From NCBI RefSeq assembly GCF_000014345.1, contig NC_009879.1, positions 449,501 to 513,500 on the forward strand: a stretch of 64,000 bases of DNA. Direction: 5' to 3'. Every line of letters starts with the position of its first letter. Positions within the stretch are counted from its first letter, which is position 1. Under the pieces are notes generated by a model. The model was not told the DNA's origin. It did no database searches and saw only the letters and a list, made by a program, of their open reading frames with translations. The stretch comes from Rickettsia canadensis str. McKiel. GTDB lineage: Bacteria; Pseudomonadota; Alphaproteobacteria; Rickettsiales; Rickettsiaceae. The position numbers were made by a program, and so were the translations under genes. Below are positions 27,665 to 36,933 of the stretch, piece by piece.

Positions 27665-27760
27665 AACTCCAATGTGTCATCGTAGCTTGACCACGTTATC
27701 CAAAAAAATAAAAAGACTACATCCCGTAATTAAGTGAGCTAGGATAATAGGGTGGTGATT
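27665..27760. repeat. RPE-like dispersed repeat
   Basis: GTGTCATCGTAGCTTGACCA followed by CGTTATCCAAAAAAATAAAA and CCCGTAATTAAGTGAGCTAG matches the GACCACG..ATCCAAAAAA..CGNGATTAAG family seen at 8700, 20540 and 39300, more degraded here. Confidence 0.6.
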
Positions 27761-27784
27761 GATCTGTGCAACAACGTTTTGAAT

Positions 27785-28080
27785 TGTTTGTTAGAGTTTA
27801 ATATTTACGCTACAGCATTTTTATCCATGAAACTATTTCTGTGCTTCCTGCTCGATCTACCGTTTCCTGTAACTAGGTAAATTATCATAAACAAGATGAG
27901 ATATGCCGGCTACTCCGTTTACTATACCTGCTGTATTTTCATAAGTGAAATTTGCTGCTTCTATGCTTGGGTATAAACTGCATTTTAGGACATTCCATGG
28001 CATTATGCAGAGAAGCCAAACTACTCTGTGCTATAACAAAAGTTACCATATTGATAGTTTTTTGTCTTAGGTGCATTATA
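27785..28080 (-). pseudogene. Unassigned coding remnant
   Basis: The minus strand has an open piece YPSIEAANFTYENTAGIVNG continuing VAGISHLVYDNLPSYRKR (about 27860-27980), flanked by stops in all frames. It reads like part of a real protein, but I do not recognise the family. The DNA from 28081 to 28226 shows nothing. Confidence 0.35.
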
Positions 28081-28226
28081 AACTAATATGTCATCACATT
28101 TCAAGGAGAAGTATTAAATAATTCTGAAAAAATTAATAATTTCTTATTTTATAAGAGTGAAAAATATATCAAAATATAGACAAAGTTTTTACATCCTTTA
28201 TAATAAATAAGGTGTAGAAATAGAAG

Positions 28227-28412
28227 ATGTATATGGGTGATAAATTAGATTTATATGAACAAGATATTGAAAATAACTTTAAAAAGCAGCAAAAGTTTAA
28301 TAATCAAAGTGAAATAACTTTATTGCACAAGTCTGCTCAAATATATATGAGTAAAATGTCTATATTGAACGTGACTAACAGAAAAACAAAAAAAGAATTT
28401 TTAAAAGGATAA
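28227..28412 (+). pseudogene. Truncated antitoxin-like gene
   Basis: A 61-residue product beginning MYMGDKLDLYEQDIENNFKK. It matches the N-terminal pattern I know from small antitoxins in this genus (KLDxYEQDIExNFEKQ.., then KSAQxxMSKKxxIxIRVxxxDLxxIK). After [18 protein letters not shown] the sequence ends early at FLKG, so the ribbon-helix-helix part is lost. No toxin gene adjoins it: tyrS begins 11 bases later on the same strand. It may still be transcribed as part of the tyrS leader. Confidence 0.5.
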
Positions 28413-28423
28413 AAAACATTACT

Positions 28424-29659
28424 ATGACCTTTATTAAAGAATTTAGAAACAAAGGATATTTCCATCAATGTACCAATTTGGATCGGTTAACTAGTATAAC
28501 AAAAGAAACAAAAATAGCTGCTTATATAGGTTTTGATTGTACTGCTACATCACTTCACATCGGTAGTTTAATGCAGATAATGATCTTGCGATTGCTTCAG
28601 CAGCATGGTCATAAGCCTATTGTGATTATCGGTGGAGGTACGAGTAAAATCGGTGATCCTACTTGGAAAGACGAAGCACGTAAAATTTTAAGTAAAGAAG
28701 AGATAGCTAAAAATGCTGAGGGTATAAAGAAATCACTGTCAAAATTTATCAAATTCGGTGAGGAGAGCAGCGATGCTATTATGCTAGATAATTCAGAGTG
28801 GCTAGATTCTCTTAATTATTTAGATTTCCTACGGGATTTCGGTAGCTATTTCTCAGTAAACCGCATGCTCACTATGGATTCAGTAAGATTAAGGCTTGAA
28901 CGAGAGCAGCATTTAAGCTTCTTAGAATTTAACTATATGTTGCTGCAAGCATATGATTTTTACTATTTAAGTAAGTATTATAATTGTAGTTTACAACTTG
29001 GCGGTAGTGATCAATGGGGAAATATCGTAATAGGAGTGGATTTAATTCGTAAAATAAGCAGCAAAGAAGTATTCGGTATGACGACGCCGTTACTTACGAC
29101 TAGCTCAGGTGCTAAGATGGGAAAGACTGCTGCAGGTGCCGTGTGGCTTAATGAAGATTTATTAAGCCCGTATGATTATTACCAATATTGGCGTAATTGT
29201 GAGGATGCCGATGTCATTAGATTTGCCAAATTATTTAGTGAGTTAAACACTAAAGAATTTACAAAATTTGAGAATTTAGTAGCTGAAGATATTAATGCAG
29301 CTAAAAAACAGCTTGCTTATGAGTTAACGAAGCTTTGTCATTCAGAGCAAGCGGCAAAATCAGCTCTAGAAACTGCAGTAAAGATATTTGAACAAGGAGA
29401 AATCGATGAAAATCTGCATACGGTTGTTTTAGAACTCGAAATATTACAAGCAGGTATTAATGCATATGAGTTGTTTCATGAAGCAGGTCTTGCTACCTCT
29501 AAATCAGAAGCACGCAAACTGATAAGAGGGAAAGGAGCTAAGATAAATGATAAGTTAATAGAAGATGAGAACATGATAATTAATACTAATTTCTTACTTG
29601 ATAAAAGTGTTATAAAACTCTCTGCTGGTAAAAAAAGACATATATTGGTTAGGATTTGA
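28424..29659 (+). CDS. tyrS: Tyrosine--tRNA ligase
   Basis: Class I aminoacyl-tRNA synthetase charging tRNA-Tyr. The 411-residue protein has the HIGH-type motif in [13 protein letters not shown] (about 39-51), a tyrosine pocket block [16 protein letters not shown] (about 186-201), and the KMSKS-type motif as KMGKT (about 229-233). A C-terminal S4 RNA-binding domain follows ([20 protein letters not shown]). Length and frame are normal. Ribosome site AAAGGATAAA lies upstream. It lies directly downstream of the truncated antitoxin gene. Confidence 0.97.
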
Positions 29660-29744
29660 GAAGAATATTTGAATATAATAAAATTTAAGTTATGCTAAAT
29701 TGAAACTATAAAATTAATTTCAATTGAGTTGATATAGCTGTGTT

Positions 29745-30855
29745 TCAGCATTTTCTAAAAGTAAGTAATAGAGCGATATTCTAAGTTTTTGCCAGTAGTC
29801 GGTACGGTCCTAGACAATCATGCAAAACTACTCTAGCTAAAATGTTATTTCTTTACTTACATTATGTATTGTTAGATATTTATATTAGACTGTAAGTAAA
29901 AGAAGATATGCGTGCCTTTTTATCTAGGTATGATGTAGTGCAATATGTGTCTGAGTTATTATCTTATTTACAAGGGTAGTAGATGACTCACCTCAAAAAG
30001 AAAGATATGTAATTACCTGTTCTTAAAATTTTGCCCTGAATCCATCATATAATACAATCCCTTGCAGTATTGGGATTGTTACTTTATTATCTCTTAGCCT
30101 TGCTGAAATTTAAAAAGTAGCAAATCCTTTAACTTCTATATTTAAGGGTGGTTATCCTTCTTTACATCATCTAAATATATCCTTCCTTGATTTTTATCCA
30201 AACTATATCAGATTTATATTGAACGAGATAGATGTCCGGCAACTAAAAATATCAGTGATTAAATCAATTGCATAATTTTTTAATTATGTATATGCAGAAT
30301 AGGTCAGATTGTGAATTTTCCATCTCTTGCCCAAGATTGCAGTATTTCGTATACTAAGCTAGGCAGAGGATTAACATACTTGAAGTGAACTATATTATTT
30401 CTTTTCTTTAGGATTTTATAAAAATTTTAACAAGCAACTTATAAAGATGCCGAAATTGTATTTTTATGATGCCAGTATTGCTTGCAATTTGTTAGTACTT
30501 GCACACAAGATAAACCATTAGAAAGTCATTATCTTAAAGGGGTGAAATATTTAGTTATATTAGAACTTTTAAAAGGTAGATTAAATTTAGGATTACCAAC
30601 AAATTGTTATTTTTGGCGAGATAAAACCGGATATGAAATAGATTGTATTAGTGAGTAGGGCGAAGATCAAAGCGATATAAATTTAATTCCACTCTACTAC
30701 AGGCAGATTTTATTAAGAATCTAACCTATTTTTCTAAACTTGATCCTAATATTGAAAATTATTTAGTGTATAATGCAGAGCAAAATGGTAGTATTTTTAA
30801 ATACACTAATTTAATTCTATTAGGACAAATTAATCAAGTAAATATTAAAATGATT
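29745..30855 (+). pseudogene. Decayed AAA ATPase with DUF4143 domain
   Basis: Plus-strand fragments in three frames follow this family in order. They are a damaged P-loop GPRQSCKTTLAKMLF (the usual G before KTT is C) near 29800, and DEVQ-like VQYVPELLSYLQ near 29940. Then come ERYVITCSQNFALN near 30005, FKGGYPSLHH near 30145, RQLKISVIK near 30235, and YKNFNKQLIKMPKLYFYDAS near 30420-30475. The end has ELLKGRLNLGLPTNCYFWRD, TGYEIDCISE and STTLQADFIKNLTYFSKLDP. Its last codons run into the frame of tlyA. Such ATPases are common mobile accessory genes. Confidence 0.82.
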
Positions 30856-30861
30856 AAAGCA

Positions 30862-31620
30862 ATGAAAATAAGGCTTGATGAATATTTACTGCAAAAAGGT
30901 TTTGTAACAGATATTACCATAGCACAAAGCTTGATTATCCAAGGTAAAGTACATAATAAGTATGAGCAGTTAATTAAGCCCGGGATACAGGTTAATATAA
31001 ATGACACCAACATTAAGGTAAAGCTACCGAAGCATAATTATGTTTCAAGGGGTGCATTAAAGTTAATTGCCGCTTTGGATTATTTTAAAATTACTACTGA
31101 AAATTTAGTTTGTATTGATATCGGTAGTAGTACTGGTGGTTTTACCCAAGTGTTACTTGAGCGTAAAGCAAAATTAATTTTTGCTGTAGATGTTGGTTAT
31201 GGTGAGCTTCATCCTAAATTACGCAACAATTTGCAAATTAAAGTGCTTGAGAAGACTAATGCACGATATTTAACCGATAAACAAATAACAATGAAGCCTG
31301 ATTTAATTGTTTGTGATGCCAGCTTTATTAGTTTAACTACTATATTACCGACTTCACTAAATTTAGCTAAAGAAGATTGTATGCTTATTGCTTTAATAAA
31401 ACCGCAATTTGAAGTCAAAAAGCATGAGGTTGAAAAAGGCGGTATTATAAAAAATTCTATTCTACATCGAAAAGTATGCAATAAAATCAAAGATTGGCTT
31501 GTGAAAGAGCATAATTTTAAAATATTTGGTATAATAGACAGCCCTATACTAGGTGCTAAGGGGAATAAAGAGTTTTTAATATGTGGAAAAAGAAAATGGC
31601 TATTTTCCTATAACTTATAG
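30862..31620 (+). CDS. tlyA: TlyA-family rRNA methyltransferase / hemolysin-like
   Basis: TlyA proteins join an S4 RNA-binding domain to a FtsJ-like methyltransferase and 2'-O-methylate ribosomal RNA in studied bacteria; some are annotated as hemolysins. From the ATG at 30862 the protein has 252 residues. The S4 domain is at 1-60 (MKIRLDEYLLQKGFVTDITI..), the SAM-binding motif CIDIGSSTGGFTQVLL near 85-100, DLIVCDASFISLT and the LIKPQFE block near 180. The frame is open back to 30766, but those codons are the tail of the upstream ATPase pseudogene, so 30862 (or 30850) is the real start. Normal length. Confidence 0.9.
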   Translation: MKIRLDEYLLQKGFVTDITIAQSLIIQGKVHNKYEQLIKPGIQVNINDTNIKVKLPKHNYVSRGALKLIAALDYFKITTENLVCIDIGSSTGGFTQVLLERKAKLIFAVDVGYGELHPKLRNNLQIKVLEKTNARYLTDKQITMKPDLIVCDASFISLTTILPTSLNLAKEDCMLIALIKPQFEVKKHEVEKGGIIKNSILHRKVCNKIKDWLVKEHNFKIFGIIDSPILGAKGNKEFLICGKRKWLFSYNL

Positions 31621-31627
31621 ATGTGAA

Positions 31628-31775
31628 ATCGATCCACTTAACAACGCTTTCCCGTGGAAGCGGAAATCTAGAAAATAATCTCTTAATATAGGTATATATT
31701 TGATAAAATAAACATATAAAAACAATTTTTTATGTTTTCCTGGATTACCGCTTTCGCGGGAATGACCATAAAGTA
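31628..31775. repeat. RPE-like repeat with inverted ends
   Basis: Left block CTTTCCCGTGGAAGCGGAAA and right block TGGATTACCGCTTTCGCGGG followed by AATGACC are partly inverse complements. They enclose an AT-rich middle. A partial copy of the right end (GGATTCCCGCTTCCGCGGAA) occurs at 34034-34053. Confidence 0.65.
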
Positions 31776-31859
31776 TGAAAAAGATGAAGTTAAATATTGC
31801 TTATATATTCTAATTAGTGTATTTTCATTATGGATAAGCATTATAAAAATTTATAGATG

Positions 31860-31884
31860 GGTGGGTTTATCCCCACCTTTTTTA
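31860..31884 (+). terminator. Intrinsic terminator or attenuator before rimP
   Basis: A perfect 6-bp stem GGTGGG/CCCACC with loop TTTATC is followed by TTTTTT. It ends only 15 bases before the rimP start. It could close the tlyA transcript or act as an attenuator in the leader of the rimP-nusA-infB operon. Confidence 0.75.
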
Positions 31885-31899
31885 TTATAAATATTGAAT

Positions 31900-32277
31900 A
31901 TGCAAACTATTGAACAACAAATAACAAATGTAATAGAAGAATCCTTGATCGATATGGGGTTCGAATTAGTTCTTGTTAAGTTTAAAGGTGTTAACTCTAA
32001 AGTAGTTGAGATATTGATTGATAGCTTAAACAGTGAAAAAGTATCTGTAGAAGATTGTACTAAAGTAAGTAGAACTATTCCCGCTATTCTAGATGTTGAA
32101 AATTTAATAGAAGATGCATCTTCTTTAGAAGTAGCATCAAGTGGCCTTGAACGTCCATTAGTAAAGTTTGAAAATTATAATAGATTTTTGGGAAGAGAAG
32201 TTAAAATCACACTGAAAGAATTATTGAATGACAAAACCAGTTATCAGGGTAAAATAATTAAAGCCGAAAATAAATAA
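31900..32277 (+). CDS. rimP: Ribosome maturation factor RimP, C-terminus truncated
   Basis: RimP assists 30S subunit assembly. From the ATG at 31900 the product has 125 residues: the N-terminal alpha/beta domain (1-75) is intact with [20 protein letters not shown] and SRTIPAILD, and the GLERPLVK link is present. The C-terminal Sm-like domain starts ([21 protein letters not shown]) but stops at 32277. The missing end is visible just downstream in another frame ([20 protein letters not shown] then [14 protein letters not shown], to 32388). This is a frameshift at an AAAATAAATAATTAAATA tract. The shortened protein may be partly functional or the gene may be dying. The in-frame TTG at 31894 is a less likely start. 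Confidence 0.85.
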   Translation: MQTIEQQITNVIEESLIDMGFELVLVKFKGVNSKVVEILIDSLNSEKVSVEDCTKVSRTIPAILDVENLIEDASSLEVASSGLERPLVKFENYNRFLGREVKITLKELLNDKTSYQGKIIKAENK

Positions 32278-32399
32278 TTAAATATATTTAAAATGTGTAG
32301 AACAAGCAGTACTAATTGATTATAATTTAATTAAAAATGCTAATCTAGTTTTAACGGAAGAAATATTTAAAAAATTGCTAAAGCAATAAGAGATGATTT

Positions 32400-33911
32400 A
32401 TGTCTAATATAGGTAATGTAGAAATTTTACAAATTATAAATTCTGTAGCTCGTGAGAAAGGTATATCAAAAGAAATTTTAATTTCAACGGTTGAACAAGC
32501 GGTACAAGTAGCAGGACGCAAAAAATACGGTAATGAATATAATATTAAAGCTCAGATAAATAGGAAAACTGGTGAGATAAATCTTTTAAGGATCTTAAAA
32601 ATAGTAGAAAATGTAGAAGATTACTTAACGCAAATTTCATTTGAAGAAGCTTTAATAAAAAATCCGGCAGCTAAAATCGGTGATGAGATATATGAATATT
32701 TACCGCCGATTGATCATGCTAGAGTATCAGCTCAAGCTGCAAAACAAGTTATAACTCAACGTGTTATAGAAGCTGAACGTGCAAAACAATATCATGACTT
32801 TAAAGATAGAAAAGGCGAAATTATAAACGGGATAGTTAAGAGAATAGAATATGGTGATATAATAGTTGATCTAAGTCGTGCTGAAGCAATAATAAAAAAA
32901 GATCAATTAATTAAGGGTGAGAATTTTAAACCTAATGATCGTATAAAAGCATATGTACAGGATGTAAGGCAAGAAACAAAAGGACCTCAAATTTTTTTGT
33001 CTAGAGTAGATAACCAAATGCTGGTTAATCTATTTAAGCTAGAGGTACCTGAAATTTTTGAAGATATTATTCAAATAAAATCGGTAGCACGTGATCCTGG
33101 TTCAAAAGCAAAAATAGCAGTATTTGCTTCGGATAGTAGTATAGATCCCGTAGGATCATGCGTAGGTATTAGAGGTAATAGAGTAAAAGCTGTAACAAAT
33201 GAGTTAAACGGAGAGAAAATTGATATAGTGTTATGGAGTAATGATCTTGCACAGTTTATAGTTAATGCTCTCGCACCGCTTGCAGCTGCTGCAATCACAA
33301 AAATTTTGATTGATGAGGATAGTCATAAGGTAGAAGTAGTAGTTTCGCAAGAAAATCAAAGTATTGCAATAGGTAGAAGAGGGCAGAATGTCCGCTTAGC
33401 TTCTAAGCTTACCGGTTGGAATATCGACATAATGACTGAAGAGCAAGAGTCAAAAAGAAGAAATGAAGAATTCTTAACTTCTACGGGATTATTTATGGAG
33501 GCTTTGGATGTTGAAGAGGTCATAGGTCAGCTTTTATCGGTAACAGGATTTAATTCGGTAGAACAGATTGCAAATAGTGAGATAAGTACTTTAACAAGAA
33601 TTGAAGGTTTTGAGGAAGAACTTGCTGTAGAGATCAAAAATCGCGCTATTAATTATGTTAACCTTAAAAATGAAAAGATTATCAAAAAGTTAGAGGAGCT
33701 GGGAGTTGAGCAAGAAGTAATAGATATATTAGAATTACCGCTTGAATTAATATTAAAATTTGCCGAATATGGTATAAAGACTATAGAAGATTTAGGAGAG
33801 ATGAGTGTAAATGAATTTAAAAATTTAGCTCCAAGTGCTAATATAACGGACGAAAATATTAAATTGCTGATTAAAACTGCTAGACAGCATAGCGAATTAA
33901 AAAGTAATTAG
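32400..33911 (+). CDS. nusA: Transcription termination/antitermination factor NusA
   Basis: NusA binds RNA polymerase and RNA and modulates pausing, termination and antitermination. The 503-residue protein has the N-terminal polymerase-binding domain (1-125), an S1 domain (about 133-198, GIVKRIEYGDIIVDL), and KH1 and KH2 domains. The KH segments include SVARDPGSKAKIAVFA, DPVGSCVGIRGNRVKAV and QSIAIGRRGQNVRLASKLTG. Two acidic helix-hairpin repeats form the C-terminus (from about 370), as in other proteobacteria. It follows the rimP remnant and precedes infB, the canonical operon order. Confidence 0.97.
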   Translation: MSNIGNVEILQIINSVAREKGISKEILISTVEQAVQVAGRKKYGNEYNIKAQINRKTGEINLLRILKIVENVEDYLTQISFEEALIKNPAAKIGDEIYEYLPPIDHARVSAQAAKQVITQRVIEAERAKQYHDFKDRKGEIINGIVKRIEYGDIIVDLSRAEAIIKKDQLIKGENFKPNDRIKAYVQDVRQETKGPQIFLSRVDNQMLVNLFKLEVPEIFEDIIQIKSVARDPGSKAKIAVFASDSSIDPVGSCVGIRGNRVKAVTNELNGEKIDIVLWSNDLAQFIVNALAPLAAAAITKILIDEDSHKVEVVVSQENQSIAIGRRGQNVRLASKLTGWNIDIMTEEQESKRRNEEFLTSTGLFMEALDVEEVIGQLLSVTGFNSVEQIANSEISTLTRIEGFEEELAVEIKNRAINYVNLKNEKIIKKLEELGVEQEVIDILELPLELILKFAEYGIKTIEDLGEMSVNEFKNLAPSANITDENIKLLIKTARQHSELKSN

Positions 33912-33965
33912 AGAATTGGGTGTAGGGTGTATGTTATTCTTACGAAAGCAGGAAGTAAGAAAACA

Positions 33966-33998
33966 CCTATAAAAACTTGTTTTTTATAGGTTTGTTTT
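33966..33998 (+). terminator. Possible terminator between nusA and infB
   Basis: CCTATAAAAA and TTTTTATAGG (33966-33990) form a 10-bp AT-rich stem followed by TTTGTTTT. The stem is weak in GC, so termination would be partial. A remnant of a dispersed repeat follows (34030-34062). Confidence 0.45.
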
Positions 33999-34124
33999 AT
34001 CAAGTATGTCCTGTTATTATTAGAATATTTATTCTGGATTCCCGCTTCCGCGGAAATAAGTACAGTATACAATTAGCTTTTCTTCATAATATACAGGAAA
34101 AATAGAAATACAAAGGTTTTAAAT

Positions 34125-36626
34125 ATGACGGATAACCAGGAAATCAAACCCAAAAAGTTGACACTTGGCAATTCAAAATTATCGCTTAATAAGTCTTTTG
34201 ATTCTCTTACAGGAGCTCAAAGCTTTGTTAATGCTAAATCTAAAACGCTAGTAGAAGTTAGAAAAAGCTCTATCGGTAGTACTACTACCATTTCATTAAA
34301 TAAAGAGAGAAATAACTTAGATCAAACTGTTATTGATGCTAATAAGGAAGAATTTAACAGACGTTTATCTATTCTTAAAAAAGCTGCTGAGCAATCTAAA
34401 TTAAATGACCCTTCACAAATAAGCACTTTAAGTAAACTTGCAAGTATTAACCAGTCTACTAACTTAAAAATAGAAACTCTAGAAACTGATAAAGAAGTTG
34501 CACAAAAACGGCAAAATATCACAGAAAATAAAGTAGAAGTTAGTGCTAAAATCGTTCAAGGTGATGAAGATATACTGTCACAAATATATAAAAAGAAAGC
34601 AGAAACTTTTGTAAAGTCTCCTTTAGTAGGGATGCGAACACGTTACAGTATAGAATCAGAGAAAGAGTCAGATAAAACAGCAGAGAGTAAAGTAGTTGTA
34701 CAAAAGATTAAGCTAGAAGAACCGAAAAAATTCAAAAAAGTTGATCTTTTCAATATGCTTAGTGATGATGAGAGTGGTAGTGGTAGAACTAGAACTAGAA
34801 GTCTTGCTTCTATAAAAAGAGCAAGAGAAAAAGAAAAACGTAAATTAGTGTTGCAAGCACCTGAGAAAGTATATAGAGAAGTGACGATACCGGAAGTTAT
34901 CGGTGTTGGTGATCTTGCAAATGCTATGTCTGAAAGAGTGGCGGATGTGATTAAAGAACTAATGAATCTTGGTATTCTTGCTAATGCCAGCCAAGTAATA
35001 GATGCCGATACAGCGGAACTAGTTGCAACAAATTTAGGCCATAAGGTAAAAAGAGTCCAAGAATCAGATGTTGAAAATGTTTTAATTAGTGATGATAAGG
35101 TTGAAGATTTAAGAACACGTGCACCGGTTGTGACGGTAATGGGCCATGTAGATCATGGTAAAACCTCATTACTTGATGCTCTGAAATCTACAGATATTGC
35201 TGCAGGTGAGATAGGCGGCATTACTCAACATATTGGTGCTTATAGAGTAACTCTTGCAGATGGTAGAGCAATTACTTTTATTGATACTCCCGGACATGAA
35301 GCTTTTTCGGAAATGCGTTCAAGAGGTACTAAAGTAACGGATATAGCGATTATAGTAGTCGCAGCAGATGATGGAATCAAAACACAAACAGTTGAAGCAA
35401 TTAATCATGCGAAAGTAGCTGGTGTCCCTATAATTATTGCTATTAATAAGATTGATAAGCCTAATATTGATATTGAGCGTGTCAAAAACGAGTTATATAT
35501 TCATGAAATTATTGGTGAAGAAGCAGGGGGTGACGTTATGGTTATTCCTATCTCGGCACTAAAGAAAATTAACTTAGATAAACTTGAGGAAGCAATTTTA
35601 TTAATTGCAGAAATGCAGGATTTAAAAGCAAGCCCTTTCGGTTCGGCTGCTGGTGTTGTAATCGAGTCAAAAATTGAAAAAGGAAGAGGAACGCTAACGA
35701 CTATATTAGTTCAGAGAGGTACTTTAAAAAACGGTGATATTATAATAGCTGGTACTTCTTACGGTAAAGTTAAAAAGATGACTAATGATAAGGGACTAGA
35801 AATAGCGGAAGCAACTCCGTCTGTTCCTGTAGAAATTCAAGGTTTAAATGAAGTGCCTTTTGCTGGTGTTAAATTTAACGTAGTACAAAATGAGAAACAA
35901 GCAAAAGATATAGCTGAATATAGAATGCGTCTTGCTAAAGAAAAGAAAATATCTATTGCTCCACGTTCAAGTTTAGAAGATTTATTTTTGAAAGCTTCCG
36001 GTAATAGTAAAATTAAGGAATTACCTTTAATTATTAAAGGTGATGTTCATGGTTCAGTTGAAGCAATTTTAGGTAGCTTATTAAAATTACCGAGTGATGA
36101 GATAAAACTGCGTATACTTCATAGCGGTGTAGGTCCGATAACGGAATCCGATATATCTCTTGCACATGCTTCTTCCGCTATTATTGTTGGCTTTAATGTT
36201 AGAGCAGGGGTAAATGCCTTAACTGCCGCAGAAAAAGCAAAAATTGATATTAGATATTATAGTATAATATATAATTTAATTGATGATGTGAAAGCTATTA
36301 TGAGCGGTATGCTTGATCCGATTGTCAGAGAGCAATATATAGGCAGCGTAGAAATTAGACGGGTATTTAACGTTACCAAAGTTGGAAAAATTGCCGGTAG
36401 CTATGTAACTAAAGGGATTATTAAGAAAGGAGCGGACGTACGCCTATTACGTGATAATATAGTCATTCATGAAGGAAAACTCAAAACCTTAAAACGCTTT
36501 AAAGATGAAGTTAAAGAAGTTAGAGAAGGATATGAGTGTGGTATAGCATTTGAAAATTACGAAGATATTAGAGAGAATGATGTAGTTGAGGTTTTTGAGT
36601 TAATTCAAGAACAGAGACAATTATAG
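34125..36626 (+). CDS. infB: Translation initiation factor IF-2
   Basis: IF-2 is the GTPase that brings formyl-methionyl-tRNA to the 30S subunit and promotes subunit joining. The 833-residue protein has a lysine-rich variable N-terminal half (1-245) and the IF2_N segment ([20 protein letters not shown]). The G domain has G1 [10 protein letters not shown]2 [11 protein letters not shown]3 DTPGHEAF and G4 NKID. Domains II-IV follow, including the C1/C2 region ([20 protein letters not shown]). All GTPase motifs are intact and the length is normal. It lies downstream of nusA, separated by about 210 bases that contain a hairpin and repeat debris. Confidence 0.97.
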   Translation: MTDNQEIKPKKLTLGNSKLSLNKSFDSLTGAQSFVNAKSKTLVEVRKSSIGSTTTISLNKERNNLDQTVIDANKEEFNRRLSILKKAAEQSKLNDPSQISTLSKLASINQSTNLKIETLETDKEVAQKRQNITENKVEVSAKIVQGDEDILSQIYKKKAETFVKSPLVGMRTRYSIESEKESDKTAESKVVVQKIKLEEPKKFKKVDLFNMLSDDESGSGRTRTRSLASIKRAREKEKRKLVLQAPEKVYREVTIPEVIGVGDLANAMSERVADVIKELMNLGILANASQVIDADTAELVATNLGHKVKRVQESDVENVLISDDKVEDLRTRAPVVTVMGHVDHGKTSLLDALKSTDIAAGEIGGITQHIGAYRVTLADGRAITFIDTPGHEAFSEMRSRGTKVTDIAIIVVAADDGIKTQTVEAINHAKVAGVPIIIAINKIDKPNIDIERVKNELYIHEIIGEEAGGDVMVIPISALKKINLDKLEEAILLIAEMQDLKASPFGSAAGVVIESKIEKGRGTLTTILVQRGTLKNGDIIIAGTSYGKVKKMTNDKGLEIAEATPSVPVEIQGLNEVPFAGVKFNVVQNEKQAKDIAEYRMRLAKEKKISIAPRSSLEDLFLKASGNSKIKELPLIIKGDVHGSVEAILGSLLKLPSDEIKLRILHSGVGPITESDISLAHASSAIIVGFNVRAGVNALTAAEKAKIDIRYYSIIYNLIDDVKAIMSGMLDPIVREQYIGSVEIRRVFNVTKVGKIAGSYVTKGIIKKGADVRLLRDNIVIHEGKLKTLKRFKDEVKEVREGYECGIAFENYEDIRENDVVEVFELIQEQRQL

Positions 36627-36683
36627 ATAATGTTAGTATTTTAACTCGATTCTGCTACAAGCTCATTGTTGTTGCGGTAATAC

Positions 36684-36785
36684 TCTTTATGTCATTGCAG
36701 GAATCCAGTAGAACCTATAAAAACTTTCACGGGAATGACATCTAGTACCATAACAAATTCTAGTTTTTGCGCGCATGACATTTAG
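36684..36785. repeat. Degraded RPE-like repeats after infB
   Basis: GTCATTGCAGGAATCCAGTA and TTTCACGGGAATGACATCTA are diverged ends of the GTCATTCC/GGAATGAC family. A second half-copy TTTTTGCGCGCATGACAT follows at once. Confidence 0.5.
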
Positions 36786-36933
36786 TAAGATATCCTCCAT
36801 TGATACATTTAATCATTTAAGTAAAATATAATAATAAACAAAAGTTAATAATTATTAGTATTTATCTTGACCTCCTTATATTATTTTATTACAATGCAGC
36901 GCTAATTATTATAATAAAACATGAGGAAGCATT

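Noticed and set aside
31209..31490. Minus-strand frame inside tlyA
   Set aside because: It is a shadow of tlyA, which has complete S4 and methyltransferase motifs.
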